A stretch of DNA of 64,000 bases from NCBI GenBank assembly GCA_965221185.1, contig OZ244866.1:2170001-2234000 (forward strand), read 5' to 3'. Both the position numbers and the translations under genes were made by a program. The notes beneath the pieces are model-generated. The model saw nothing but the letters and a program-made list of their open reading frames with translations, had not been told where the DNA came from and made no database searches. This document shows, in pieces, positions 52,263 to 59,876 of this stretch. This stretch comes from Aldehydirespirator sp965221185 (lineage in GTDB: Bacteria > Actinomycetota > Acidimicrobiia > Acidimicrobiales > Aldehydirespiratoraceae). How positions within the stretch are numbered: the stretch's first letter is position 1; each line of letters opens with the position of its first letter.

Positions 52263-53246
52263 TCACTGCTGCTGCTGGGCCTGCTGGTTGCGCCAGCCCG
52301 GGCCCGGTGGCGCTGCGACCGCGGCGCCCGGCCGGCTCGGGGCGCCTGCCGGAACGGAGGGCTGTGCATCGACCTGCCTTCCGATCACCACCTCGGCGTC
52401 AACTTCTGCGGTTCCTGAGCCGATGAAGGCGCCCCGCACAGGCGGCACATCGCCGTAGTCGCGACCGCAGCCGATCACCACATGGCGCTCGCCGACCTCG
52501 CCTCCGTTGGTCGGGTCGAGCGCCCACCAGCCCCATCCGGGCACGGCTGCTTCGATCCAGGCGTGGGTCTGCACGCTTACTACGTCGGCAGTGCCGTCGT
52601 CGGGCGAGGTCCCGCCGGGCGAGGTCTCGTCGGCTGCGAACAGGTAGCCCGATACGTAGCGGGTCGGGATTCCCACGCTGCGCAGCATCCCGGTAGCCAG
52701 ATGGGCGAAGTCCTGGCAGACGCCCGCCCCGCCCGAGAGCAACTCCGCCAGCGTGATGCCGATGTCGGTGACGCCCTGCTGGTAGACCAGCGTCTCGCGC
52801 GCGTCGCTAACCACCGCGGCGACCATCTCCTGCACCGACGAGGCTCCGGCGACGGCGGACGCGGCCCGCCGCTCGACGGCGTCGCCGCCATCCCATTGCA
52901 CATGCTGAGACTGGGCCAGGAACTCGAGGTGCGCGAACCGGAAGTCGGCGTCGGCCTGCGTCCCGACCGCCGCGGCTGTAGTCGGCGTCGGGCGCGGATC
53001 GGTCTCCACAGTGGCCTCGGCCAGCAGCTCTAGTTCGGTGTGGGGGATGCGAACGCCGAGGTGCTCCACGGTTGTGCCCCAATAGTCGAGCACACCGAGC
53101 ACCTTTATGTGAGGCCGCGAGGTCAACCGGTACGACAGCACCCGCTGCCACCCGTCGTCCCGGGGCCGCACCCGCACCTCGTTCTGCGACTCGGTCACGG
53201 CCTCCAAGTAGCGGAAGTGCATCCGGTAGGAAATCCCGAGCCTCAC
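52263..53246 (-). CDS. Transglutaminase-like protein of the ATP-grasp/alpha-E cluster
   Basis: 327 residues from GTG 53246 with AGGAG 6 nt upstream. An N-terminal beta domain (GISYRMHFRYLEAVTESQNE) precedes the transglutaminase core: GGAGVCQDFAHLATGMLRSV (nucleophile Cys), TRYVSGYLF, THAWIEAAVPGWGWWALDPT (His) and an Asp. The Pro/Ala tail is low-complexity. Third gene of the minus-strand operon. This trio is well known in bacteria and proposed to make or cut peptides; the true reaction is not established. Confidence 0.88.
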   Translation of the reverse strand: MRLGISYRMHFRYLEAVTESQNEVRVRPRDDGWQRVLSYRLTSRPHIKVLGVLDYWGTTVEHLGVRIPHTELELLAEATVETDPRPTPTTAAAVGTQADADFRFAHLEFLAQSQHVQWDGGDAVERRAASAVAGASSVQEMVAAVVSDARETLVYQQGVTDIGITLAELLSGGAGVCQDFAHLATGMLRSVGIPTRYVSGYLFAADETSPGGTSPDDGTADVVSVQTHAWIEAAVPGWGWWALDPTNGGEVGERHVVIGCGRDYGDVPPVRGAFIGSGTAEVDAEVVIGRQVDAQPSVPAGAPSRPGAAVAAPPGPGWRNQQAQQQQ

Positions 53247-53283
53247 GGCGTGCTCCTGCGGGGGCGGGTCCCCTTGTCGAGCT

Positions 53284-54264
53284 TCACGGCCCAACCCCCT
53301 CGCCACCATGGCCGGGGCGGATGTACTGCGAGCGCACGGTGGCCATCGGGAGTGGCGGCACGATGCCGGCCTGCACCTCGCCAGCCAACTCTGCCAGCAC
53401 CGCCGCAAGATCCACCAGCGTTGGCACCGGCGCGGAGGCCATTGCCTCCTCGACCTCGCCCAGTTCCAGGCGGGCGCGCACCAGCCCGGCCTTGCGGCGC
53501 GGCCGATCGAGGGCCGCAGCGGCCGATCCGAGGCCGGTCAGGCACTCCTCGGCCCGGTCAAGACACGACAGCACCGAGCGGGGCAGGTCGCGAGCGTGCA
53601 GCAGGTAGCGCACGACGCCGCCGAAGTCGGGGGCGTTGCCGTGCTGGCGGTGATAGGCCTGCAACGAACTGGTGAGGCGCAGCATCCTGGTGGCGTCCAT
53701 AACCCCCCGGGAATCGGTGTGGCTCGCCTCGAGCAAGTTCACCGTGAAGATCGAACGTTCCAGCATCCGCCCCACGACTACGAACGCGTGCCCGTCGTCG
53801 CGCCTCATGCCCTCGTTCAGGATCCCGGAGATGGCCAGGCAGGCCCGCCGGACCATCAGCAGCACCTCATGGAGCCCGCTCGACGCGGCGTCGGCGTGAC
53901 CGCGGAAGGGGAACCTGAGGTACAGGCTGTTGGCCTCCTCCCACAGCTCTATGGGGATCCGGTCCCGGACTGAGCGCAGGTTCTCGCGGACCGCGGTGAC
54001 CGACGACACGACCGAACCGGGGTTGTCGGCGTCCGACAGCAGGAAGGCGACAAGCTGAGGCCGGCTCTCCAGCGGCCCGACCGCTTCCAACTCCTTTCGG
54101 AGGCCGAGGGTCCTGACGAGCAGCTCGCCCTCGGCCCGGGCCTCGTCGGCGCGCAGGTGTGTGATCGAGTTGGCCGCGTAGTTGAGGCATCTCGACGTGT
54201 GCTCGGCCCGCTCCAGATAGCGGCCCGCCCACAGCAGCGCCTCGGCGTGACGAGCCAGGATCAT
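53284..54264 (-). CDS. Alpha-E domain (DUF403) protein
   Basis: 326 residues, almost all helical. MILARHAEALLWAGRYLERA opens, with EHTSRCLNY then, RDRIPIELWEEANSLYLRF, and ILNEGMRRDDGHAFVVVGRM as DUF403 landmarks. Function unknown; always coded with circularly permuted ATP-grasp and transglutaminase proteins. Its start overlaps the ATP-grasp stop by ATGA, and its stop lies 38 bp before the transglutaminase start. No catalytic residues are evident, so it may be a scaffold. Confidence 0.88.
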   Translation of the reverse strand: MILARHAEALLWAGRYLERAEHTSRCLNYAANSITHLRADEARAEGELLVRTLGLRKELEAVGPLESRPQLVAFLLSDADNPGSVVSSVTAVRENLRSVRDRIPIELWEEANSLYLRFPFRGHADAASSGLHEVLLMVRRACLAISGILNEGMRRDDGHAFVVVGRMLERSIFTVNLLEASHTDSRGVMDATRMLRLTSSLQAYHRQHGNAPDFGGVVRYLLHARDLPRSVLSCLDRAEECLTGLGSAAAALDRPRRKAGLVRARLELGEVEEAMASAPVPTLVDLAAVLAELAGEVQAGIVPPLPMATVRSQYIRPGHGGEGVGP

Positions 54265-55748
54265 TGCGCCTCGGATTCAGGCGTTTCGGGTGCCAACACC
54301 CAGGTGTCTTTGGAGCCCCCGCCCTGGGAGGAGTTCACGATGAGCGACCCGCGCCGCATGGCCACCCGGGTCAGCCCGCCGGGGAACACCCGGGTCCGCT
54401 CGCCGGTCAGCACGAAGGGCCTCAAGTCCAGATGGCGGGGCTCAAGGCGTTGCCCCGCGAACGAGGGCAGCGTGGAGAGCTGCACGACCTCCTGCGCGAT
54501 CCAGTTTCGGGGCTCGGCCTCGATGGTGGCGCGGGCGGCCGCCAGCTCCTGCTCGGTGGCGTGGGGACCGATCAGCACGCCATAGCCGCCGGACTCCCCG
54601 ACCGGCTTGACCACCAGCTCGTCCAGCCTTGCCAGCGCCTCGCCGCGCTGATCGGGATCCCACATCATGTAGGTGGTGACATTCTCGATGATCGGCTCGG
54701 CGTCGAGGTAGTACCTGATCAACTCGGGCACGTAGGGGTACACACCCTTGTCGTCGGCGACGCCGTTCCCGAGCGCGTTGCACACCGTCACAGTCCCAGC
54801 CCGCAGAGCGCTGAGCAGACCCGGCACACCCAGCGTCGAGTCGGGCCGGAAGGCCACCGGGTCCAGGAAGTCGTCATCGATGCGCCGGTAGATCACGTCC
54901 ACCTTCATCAGCCCCTTGATGGTGCGGGAGTACACCGTGTGATCGTCGACCACCAGGTCCCGGCCCTCGACCAGCTCCACGCCCATGGAGCGGGCCAGGA
55001 AGGCGTGCTCGAAGTAGGCGGCGTTGAATATGCCCGGGGTCAGCACGACGATGTGCGGGGAGTCCTCCCCGGGGGCCATCGACTCCAGCGTGGAGCGCAG
55101 CATCTGCCCGTACTGCTCGGTCGGCTGCACCGCGTGGTCGTAGAACAGCCAGCTGCAGGCCTTGGCCATGGCCGCCCGGTTCTCGACCACGTAGGAGATG
55201 CCGCTGGGGCTGCGCAGGTTGTCCTCCAGCACCCGGTAGCGGCCGTCGGCGCCACGCACCACGTCGATCCCGGCGATATTGCAGTGCGCGGAGTGAGGGA
55301 CGCTGATCCCCATGGCGTTGCGCTCGAAACCCTGCGACGACACCACCAGCCATCGGGGCACCACCCCATCGGCGATGGCCGCGCCCTCGCCACAGTACAG
55401 ATCGGCCAAGAAACAGTTGAGCGCCGCCACCCTCTGGCTGAGACCCCGGGCCAGCTCGTCCCACTCGGCCGCGGCGATGATGCGGGGGAACAGGTCCATG
55501 GGCCAGATGCGCTCGGTTCCCTCCTCCTCGCTGTAGACGGTGAACGTGATCCCCTGGCGGCGGAACTCCTCGGCCACGAGCTCTTCGAGGCGCTTGGCTT
55601 CGCCGACGTCGAGCTCGCGAAACCGCTCGACGATCCGGCTGTAGACGTCTCGGGCAGCTCCGCCGGGTTCGAACGCCTCGTCGTAGCCCCGGCCGGCGTC
55701 GTACCGGTCGAGCAGCCCTCCCTCCAGCTCACGCGACGGCTCCCCCAC
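54261..55748 (-). CDS. Circularly permuted ATP-grasp protein (type 2)
   Basis: 495 residues. LGVPGLLSALRAGTVTVCNA, IENVTTYMMWD, VVKPVGESGGYGVLIGP (nucleotide Lys/Gly loop) and the late DLRPFVL with VNSSQGGGSKDTW, which hold metal ligands, are in permuted order. Likely an amide or peptide ligase acting with the alpha-E and transglutaminase partners; the product is unknown. First gene of the operon. Strongly conserved and full-length. Confidence 0.92.
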   Translation of the reverse strand: MGEPSRELEGGLLDRYDAGRGYDEAFEPGGAARDVYSRIVERFRELDVGEAKRLEELVAEEFRRQGITFTVYSEEEGTERIWPMDLFPRIIAAAEWDELARGLSQRVAALNCFLADLYCGEGAAIADGVVPRWLVVSSQGFERNAMGISVPHSAHCNIAGIDVVRGADGRYRVLEDNLRSPSGISYVVENRAAMAKACSWLFYDHAVQPTEQYGQMLRSTLESMAPGEDSPHIVVLTPGIFNAAYFEHAFLARSMGVELVEGRDLVVDDHTVYSRTIKGLMKVDVIYRRIDDDFLDPVAFRPDSTLGVPGLLSALRAGTVTVCNALGNGVADDKGVYPYVPELIRYYLDAEPIIENVTTYMMWDPDQRGEALARLDELVVKPVGESGGYGVLIGPHATEQELAAARATIEAEPRNWIAQEVVQLSTLPSFAGQRLEPRHLDLRPFVLTGERTRVFPGGLTRVAMRRGSLIVNSSQGGGSKDTWVLAPETPESEAQ

Positions 55749-55865
55749 GGCCGCCCATGGTAGATCGCGGCCCGGTGCCGCTCGGTATCGACGGTCGCCA
55801 GGAAACCGCTAGGCCGTCGTTCCGGCCCAACCCGCACGCCTCATGTACCGGTAGCTTGGCCGACC

Positions 55866-56633
55866 ATGAGCAACCTCAAAGTCCAGGAATCGATCCTCGA
55901 GGCCGTCAGCGACGGCGAGCCGCTGGCCGTGCCCCGAATGCAGCCCGCAGCCGGCGGGCCGCACCCGCTGGTGGTCATGTTCATGGACCGGCCCGGCATC
56001 CGGGAGGCCCTGCACGCCTTCGGGCGGCGCCTGGCGAGCAACGGCTACGACGTGATCCTCCCGGACCTCTACCACCGCCACGGAAGGATGGTCGGCTACG
56101 GACCGGCGGAGATGGCCACCGACCCCGCCGCCGCCGAGCGGCTGTCCGCGCTGATGGCGTCGCTCACTGACGACGGCATCCAGAACGATCTTGACGCGGC
56201 CCTCGAGGCGGTCGCCGCCGACCGTCCAGGAGGGTCCATGGAGTCGGTCGGCTGCGTCGGATTCTGCCTCGGCGCCCGGGCCGTGTTCCGCGCCATGATG
56301 CGACTGCCAGGACAGTTCCGATCAGGAGCGATGTGGCACCCGTCGTTCTTGGTCGACAACGGAGCCGACTCCCCTCACCTAACCGCCGGCGAGCTTGCTG
56401 GCTCTCTGTATATCGGCTTCGGAGAGGCTGACCAGATGATGAGCGTGGCCAGCATGCAGCCCTTCATCGAGGCCGTCTCGGTCCTGGGTGACCGGGTCGC
56501 AATCGACGTGCTGCCCGGCGCCAACCACGGCTACACCTGGCCCGACGCGCCCAGCTACAACGAAGCCGGCGCGGAGAGGGCCTGGTCCCAGACGCTGGCC
56601 CTGTTCGGCGCCGCGCTGGGCTCCGGGGACTGA
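55866..56633 (+). CDS. Dienelactone hydrolase family protein
   Basis: 255 residues. VVMFMDRPGIREAL, DVILPDLYHR and the nucleophile in GCVGFCLGARAVF (Cys in the DLH position) and a late His (ANHGYTWPD) fit the alpha/beta dienelactone hydrolase fold. ATG 55866 with TAGCTT 8 nt upstream. Usually hydrolyses lactones or carboxylic esters in aromatic degradation; nearby the FMN dehydrogenase is not obviously the same pathway. Complete. Confidence 0.88.
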   Translation: MSNLKVQESILEAVSDGEPLAVPRMQPAAGGPHPLVVMFMDRPGIREALHAFGRRLASNGYDVILPDLYHRHGRMVGYGPAEMATDPAAAERLSALMASLTDDGIQNDLDAALEAVAADRPGGSMESVGCVGFCLGARAVFRAMMRLPGQFRSGAMWHPSFLVDNGADSPHLTAGELAGSLYIGFGEADQMMSVASMQPFIEAVSVLGDRVAIDVLPGANHGYTWPDAPSYNEAGAERAWSQTLALFGAALGSGD

Positions 56634-56646
56634 GCCGCCCTGTAGT

Positions 56647-56763
56647 ACTGGCAGCATTATGCACGCATAGCGAGCATTTCGCTGCCAATTCCCGCCACAG
56701 CCTGGCCACCCTCTAGAACTGGCAGCATTATGCACGCATAGCGAGCATTTCGCCGCCAATTCC
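56647..56763. repeat. 46-bp direct repeats with hairpin, 71 bp apart
   Basis: Copies at 56647-56692 and 56718-56763 (ACTGGCAGCATTATGCACGC to CCAATTCC) differ in one base. Each is roughly GGCAGC ... GCTGCC with ATGC-AC-GCAT inside, so a stem-loop is likely; the second copy's changed base weakens the outer stem. They fill the gap between the DLH and FMN dehydrogenase genes. Confidence 0.8.
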
Positions 56764-56817
56764 GGGTCGGGGCACGGACGCGATCTGAGCCGCAGCAGTG
56801 CCGTAGGGTTGTCGCCC

Positions 56818-57972
56818 GTGGCTGACCCTTCCGTCAAGTACCAGACGGTCGACGACCTGCGCCGGCGGGCCCGGCGCCGGACCCCCCGGTTCGCCTGGGA
56901 GTACCTCGACAGCGGAGAGGGCGACGAGCGGGCCAGCGCCCGCAACACCGAATCGATCCAGCGGGTGCTGCTCACGCCGCGGTTCCTCAAGGGTCGGCTG
57001 GAGCCCGACATCGGCACCGAGCTGTTCGGGGTCCGCTATTCGCTGCCGGTGGGGATCGCGCCGGTGGGGCTGACGGGGCTGGTGTGGCCCGGCGCGGATC
57101 TCGCGCTGGCCGAGACGGGCGCCCGTTGCAGCATCCCCTATGTGGCCAGCACGGTAAATACCGCCGACGTCGCCGTGGTAGGACCTCGCGCCGCGGGCAT
57201 GGGCTGGTTCCAGCTCTACCCGCCGAGAGACACCGGCGTCCGGGAAAACCTGCTGCACCGAGCTCAGGAGGCAGGGTTCACGGTCTTGGTGGTGACTGCC
57301 GACGTTCCGGCCCGGGCCCGCCGGGAGCGCCAGACCCGTCAGCGCGTCTCCATGCCTCCCCGGATCACGCCCCGCCATGTGAGCCAGGCTGCGCTGCGGC
57401 CGGCATGGACCCTGGGGCTGCTGCGCAACGGACTGCCCCGGTTCCACACGCTGGAGCCCTACGTGGATCGGACGACGCTGCGTCAGCTGGCCGGCTTCGT
57501 GGGGGCCAGCTTGGGCGGCACCCTGTCGTGGGACTACCTGGCCGAGACCTGCGAGCTTTGGCCGGGGCCGGTGGTCGTCAAGGGCATCCTGCACCCCGAC
57601 GACGCCGAGCGCTGCGCCGACACCGGCGCCGACGCGGTAGTGGTGTCAAACCACGGAGGGCGCCAGTTCGACGCCGCTCCGGCGGCCATCGAAGCTCTGG
57701 GGCCAATCGTCGAGCGGATTGAGGGGAGGGTGCCGGTGCTGTTCGACGGGGGCGTGCGCAGCGGCCTCGACATCGCCCGGGCGCTGGCCCTCGGCGCGGA
57801 CTTCGCGTTCTCGGGCCGGTCGTTCATGTACGGACTGTGCGCTCTCGGAGCCCAAGGCGCGGAGTTTGTGGCCTCGATGTTCGAGCAGCAGCTGGTCAGC
57901 GTGATGCACCAGCTCGGCTGCGAACGGCTGGTTGAGCTGCGCGACCGCGACCCCCGCTTCGAGCCAGCCTGA
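56818..57972 (+). CDS. FMN-dependent alpha-hydroxy acid dehydrogenase
   Basis: 384 residues from GTG 56818 with TAGGGT 8 nt upstream. RRRTPRFAWEYLDSGEGDE, PVGIAPVGLTGLVWPGADLA, FQLYPPRDTGV, VVVKGILHPDDAERCADTGA and VVSNHGGRQFD with the catalytic His, then VLFDGGVRSGLDIARALALG, match lactate/glycolate/mandelate oxidase-like enzymes. It oxidises an L-2-hydroxy acid to a 2-oxo acid, passing electrons to a quinone or oxygen. Not preceded by a signal peptide. Substrate unknown. Confidence 0.9.
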   Translation: MADPSVKYQTVDDLRRRARRRTPRFAWEYLDSGEGDERASARNTESIQRVLLTPRFLKGRLEPDIGTELFGVRYSLPVGIAPVGLTGLVWPGADLALAETGARCSIPYVASTVNTADVAVVGPRAAGMGWFQLYPPRDTGVRENLLHRAQEAGFTVLVVTADVPARARRERQTRQRVSMPPRITPRHVSQAALRPAWTLGLLRNGLPRFHTLEPYVDRTTLRQLAGFVGASLGGTLSWDYLAETCELWPGPVVVKGILHPDDAERCADTGADAVVVSNHGGRQFDAAPAAIEALGPIVERIEGRVPVLFDGGVRSGLDIARALALGADFAFSGRSFMYGLCALGAQGAEFVASMFEQQLVSVMHQLGCERLVELRDRDPRFEPA

Positions 57973-58033
57973 GGACGTCGCGGCCAGGCGAATGGAAGCG
58001 CTGGCAAACGCCCGCCAAGCCGGTCCTCGAGGC

Positions 58034-58834
58034 TCAGGCGGCGGACAGCAGCGCTGACACCGTGCCGACGCCTGCGATCTCGGCCATCAGCTCATCACCG
58101 ATGCTGATCGGCTGCATGGGGCAGAGCGAGCCGGTCATGATGCACTCGCCGGCCCGCAGCGGGGTGCCCCGCTCGCACATGGCGTCGGCCAGCCACAGCA
58201 CAGAGTTCAAGGGGTTGCCCAGACAGGCGGCACCGGTGCCGATCGCAGCCGCCTTCCCGCTGATCGTCAACTCCATCTCGACACGACGCAGATCGACCGC
58301 GGCCAACGGCACCGGGCGGGTCCCGAGCACGTAGAGGCCGCTGCCCGCGTTGTCGGCGATCATGTCGGCGCTGGTGATGTCCCAGGCTATGCGGCTGTCC
58401 ACTATCTCCAGAGCGGGCAGCACGTAGGCCGTAGCGCTGATCACGTCCACCACGGTGTGCCTGCCCTTGTCCAGGTCGGCACCGAGCACCACCGCCACCT
58501 CGACCTCAACCCGCGGCTCGATCAGTCCGGCGCCGCCGATGTCATCGCCGTCGGTGCGGCACTTGTCGGAGTACAGGACGCCCCAGATGGGCTCGTCCAT
58601 ACCGAGCTGCTCCTGGACGGCCTTGTTGGTGAGGCCCACCTTGTGCCCGCTCACCCGCCTGCCGGCCCTGAGCCAGTGCTCGGTGTTGAGCTGCTGCACC
58701 GCGTACCCGGCCGCGGGGCCGGCCGCCTCGCCCAGCAGGCCGCGTACCGGTTCGCAGGGCGCACCGGCAGCCATCGCGGCCCGCAGCCGCTCGGCCGCCA
58801 TTTCAAGCGCGGCGGGCTCAGGCGACCCAGTCAT
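58034..58834 (-). CDS. 2-oxo-pentenoate/4-oxalocrotonate hydratase-decarboxylase family (MhpD-like)
   Basis: 266 residues. GYAVQQLNTEHWLRAGRRVS, GHKVGLTNKAVQEQLG, EPRVEVEVAVVLGADLDKG, LPALEIVDSRIAW and TGAACLGNPLNSVLWLADAM are the FAH/MhpD signature with metal acids EVE. It hydrates 2-hydroxypentadienoate or decarboxylates oxalocrotonate in meta-cleavage pathways. Placed 31 bp after the formate-dehydrogenase ferredoxin gene, it may be co-transcribed, but functional link is unclear. Confidence 0.88.
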   Translation of the reverse strand: MTGSPEPAALEMAAERLRAAMAAGAPCEPVRGLLGEAAGPAAGYAVQQLNTEHWLRAGRRVSGHKVGLTNKAVQEQLGMDEPIWGVLYSDKCRTDGDDIGGAGLIEPRVEVEVAVVLGADLDKGRHTVVDVISATAYVLPALEIVDSRIAWDITSADMIADNAGSGLYVLGTRPVPLAAVDLRRVEMELTISGKAAAIGTGAACLGNPLNSVLWLADAMCERGTPLRAGECIMTGSLCPMQPISIGDELMAEIAGVGTVSALLSAA

Positions 58835-58865
58835 TCGCGGTTGCCCGTCCTCGCCGGCATCAGTC

Positions 58866-59726
58866 TCACTCGCCGTGGACGTACTGCCAGCCGAAGCGTC
58901 CCTTGATGCACAGGTGGCCGCTGGTCACGGAATGGTCGGCGGGCGAGGTGACCTTGACGATCCGCTCGTCCTGCACGTGCAGGTCGAGGTTGCAGCCCAC
59001 GCCGCAGTAGGAGCAAACGGTGCGGGTGACGGTCTGGTCCTCCGGACGCCACTCCTCGACCTCACGCAGGTCGTACTCGGTCTTGAACTGCAGCGCGCCG
59101 GTGGGACACACCCCAACGCAGTTGCCGCAGTACACACAGGCCGAGTCGGGCAGCGTCACGTCGAACTCGGTGGAGATGCGGGCGTCGAAGCCCCGGCCGG
59201 CCACTGCGATGGCGAACGTGTGCTGGGCGTCGTCGCCGCAGGCCTCCACGCACTTGTAGCACAGCACGCACTTGGAGTAGTCCCGGATGTAGAGCTCGTC
59301 CTGGATCTTGACCGGCTCGTCGACCCGCTCGACGGGGTGGTTCTCATCGCTGTAGCGCTCGGGGTCGGCGCCGTAGGCCTGGATCCACTGGTGCAGGTCG
59401 TCGGCCTGGCTCAGGTCCACGCCCGAGCCCAAGAACTCGAGCACCATGCGGCGGCTGTGGCGCACCCGGGGGGTGTCGGTCTGGACCACCATTTGATCCT
59501 CCGCGGGACGGGAGCACGACGGCACCAACGCCCGGGACCCCTCCAGCTCCACCACGCAGACCCGGCACACGTTGACCGGGGTCAGGTTCTCGGCCCAGCA
59601 CAGCGTGGGGGTGTCGATGCCGGCCTGAACGCAGGCCGCGTGGATGGTGGAGCCCTCGGTCACCTCCACCGGCTTGCCGTCGATGGTGAGGGTGACGGCC
59701 GTCTCGGTGATCGTCGTGTCGGTCAT
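58866..59726 (-). CDS. Ferredoxin-like formate dehydrogenase subunit carrying the detached [4Fe-4S] domain
   Basis: 286 residues from ATG 59726 with GAGG 8 nt upstream. [2Fe-2S] domain (LCWAENLTPVNVCRVC), a NuoG-type His/Cys segment, then a double [4Fe-4S] ferredoxin (CVLCYKCVEAC and CVYCGNCVGVCPTGA) and finally RTVCSYCGVGCNLDLHV to GHLCIKGRFGWQYVHGE. The last block is normally the Fe4S4 domain at the start of the catalytic FdhA chain, here at the end of this protein and absent from FdhA. Electrons would pass from the Mo/W site to FdhB. Third gene of the operon. Confidence 0.9.
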   Translation of the reverse strand: MTDTTITETAVTLTIDGKPVEVTEGSTIHAACVQAGIDTPTLCWAENLTPVNVCRVCVVELEGSRALVPSCSRPAEDQMVVQTDTPRVRHSRRMVLEFLGSGVDLSQADDLHQWIQAYGADPERYSDENHPVERVDEPVKIQDELYIRDYSKCVLCYKCVEACGDDAQHTFAIAVAGRGFDARISTEFDVTLPDSACVYCGNCVGVCPTGALQFKTEYDLREVEEWRPEDQTVTRTVCSYCGVGCNLDLHVQDERIVKVTSPADHSVTSGHLCIKGRFGWQYVHGE

Positions 59727-59775
59727 CAGAGGCCTCGCGGACAGGTGTGAACGCGCTGCGATGAGGCGTGGTGCA

Positions 59776-59876
59776 TCCCGCTCTTGTTCGCTGCGCTCAC
59801 GGGCCGCTCGGGCCACGGCCTCGCTCGGCGCCTCCGGAAGATCCTCATCGACTGCCGCCTATCCGCTCGGCCTCTT
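59776..59876. repeat. Dispersed intergenic repeat, full-length copy (fdhB end)
   Basis: Identical to the 8661 copy for its first 56 bp and similar thereafter (GCCGCCTATCCGCTCGGCCTCTT). It starts 50 bp before the ferredoxin-like gene and its right end overlaps the last codons of fdhB, so the C-terminal residues of FdhB (AERIGGSR) are read from the element. Confidence 0.85.
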
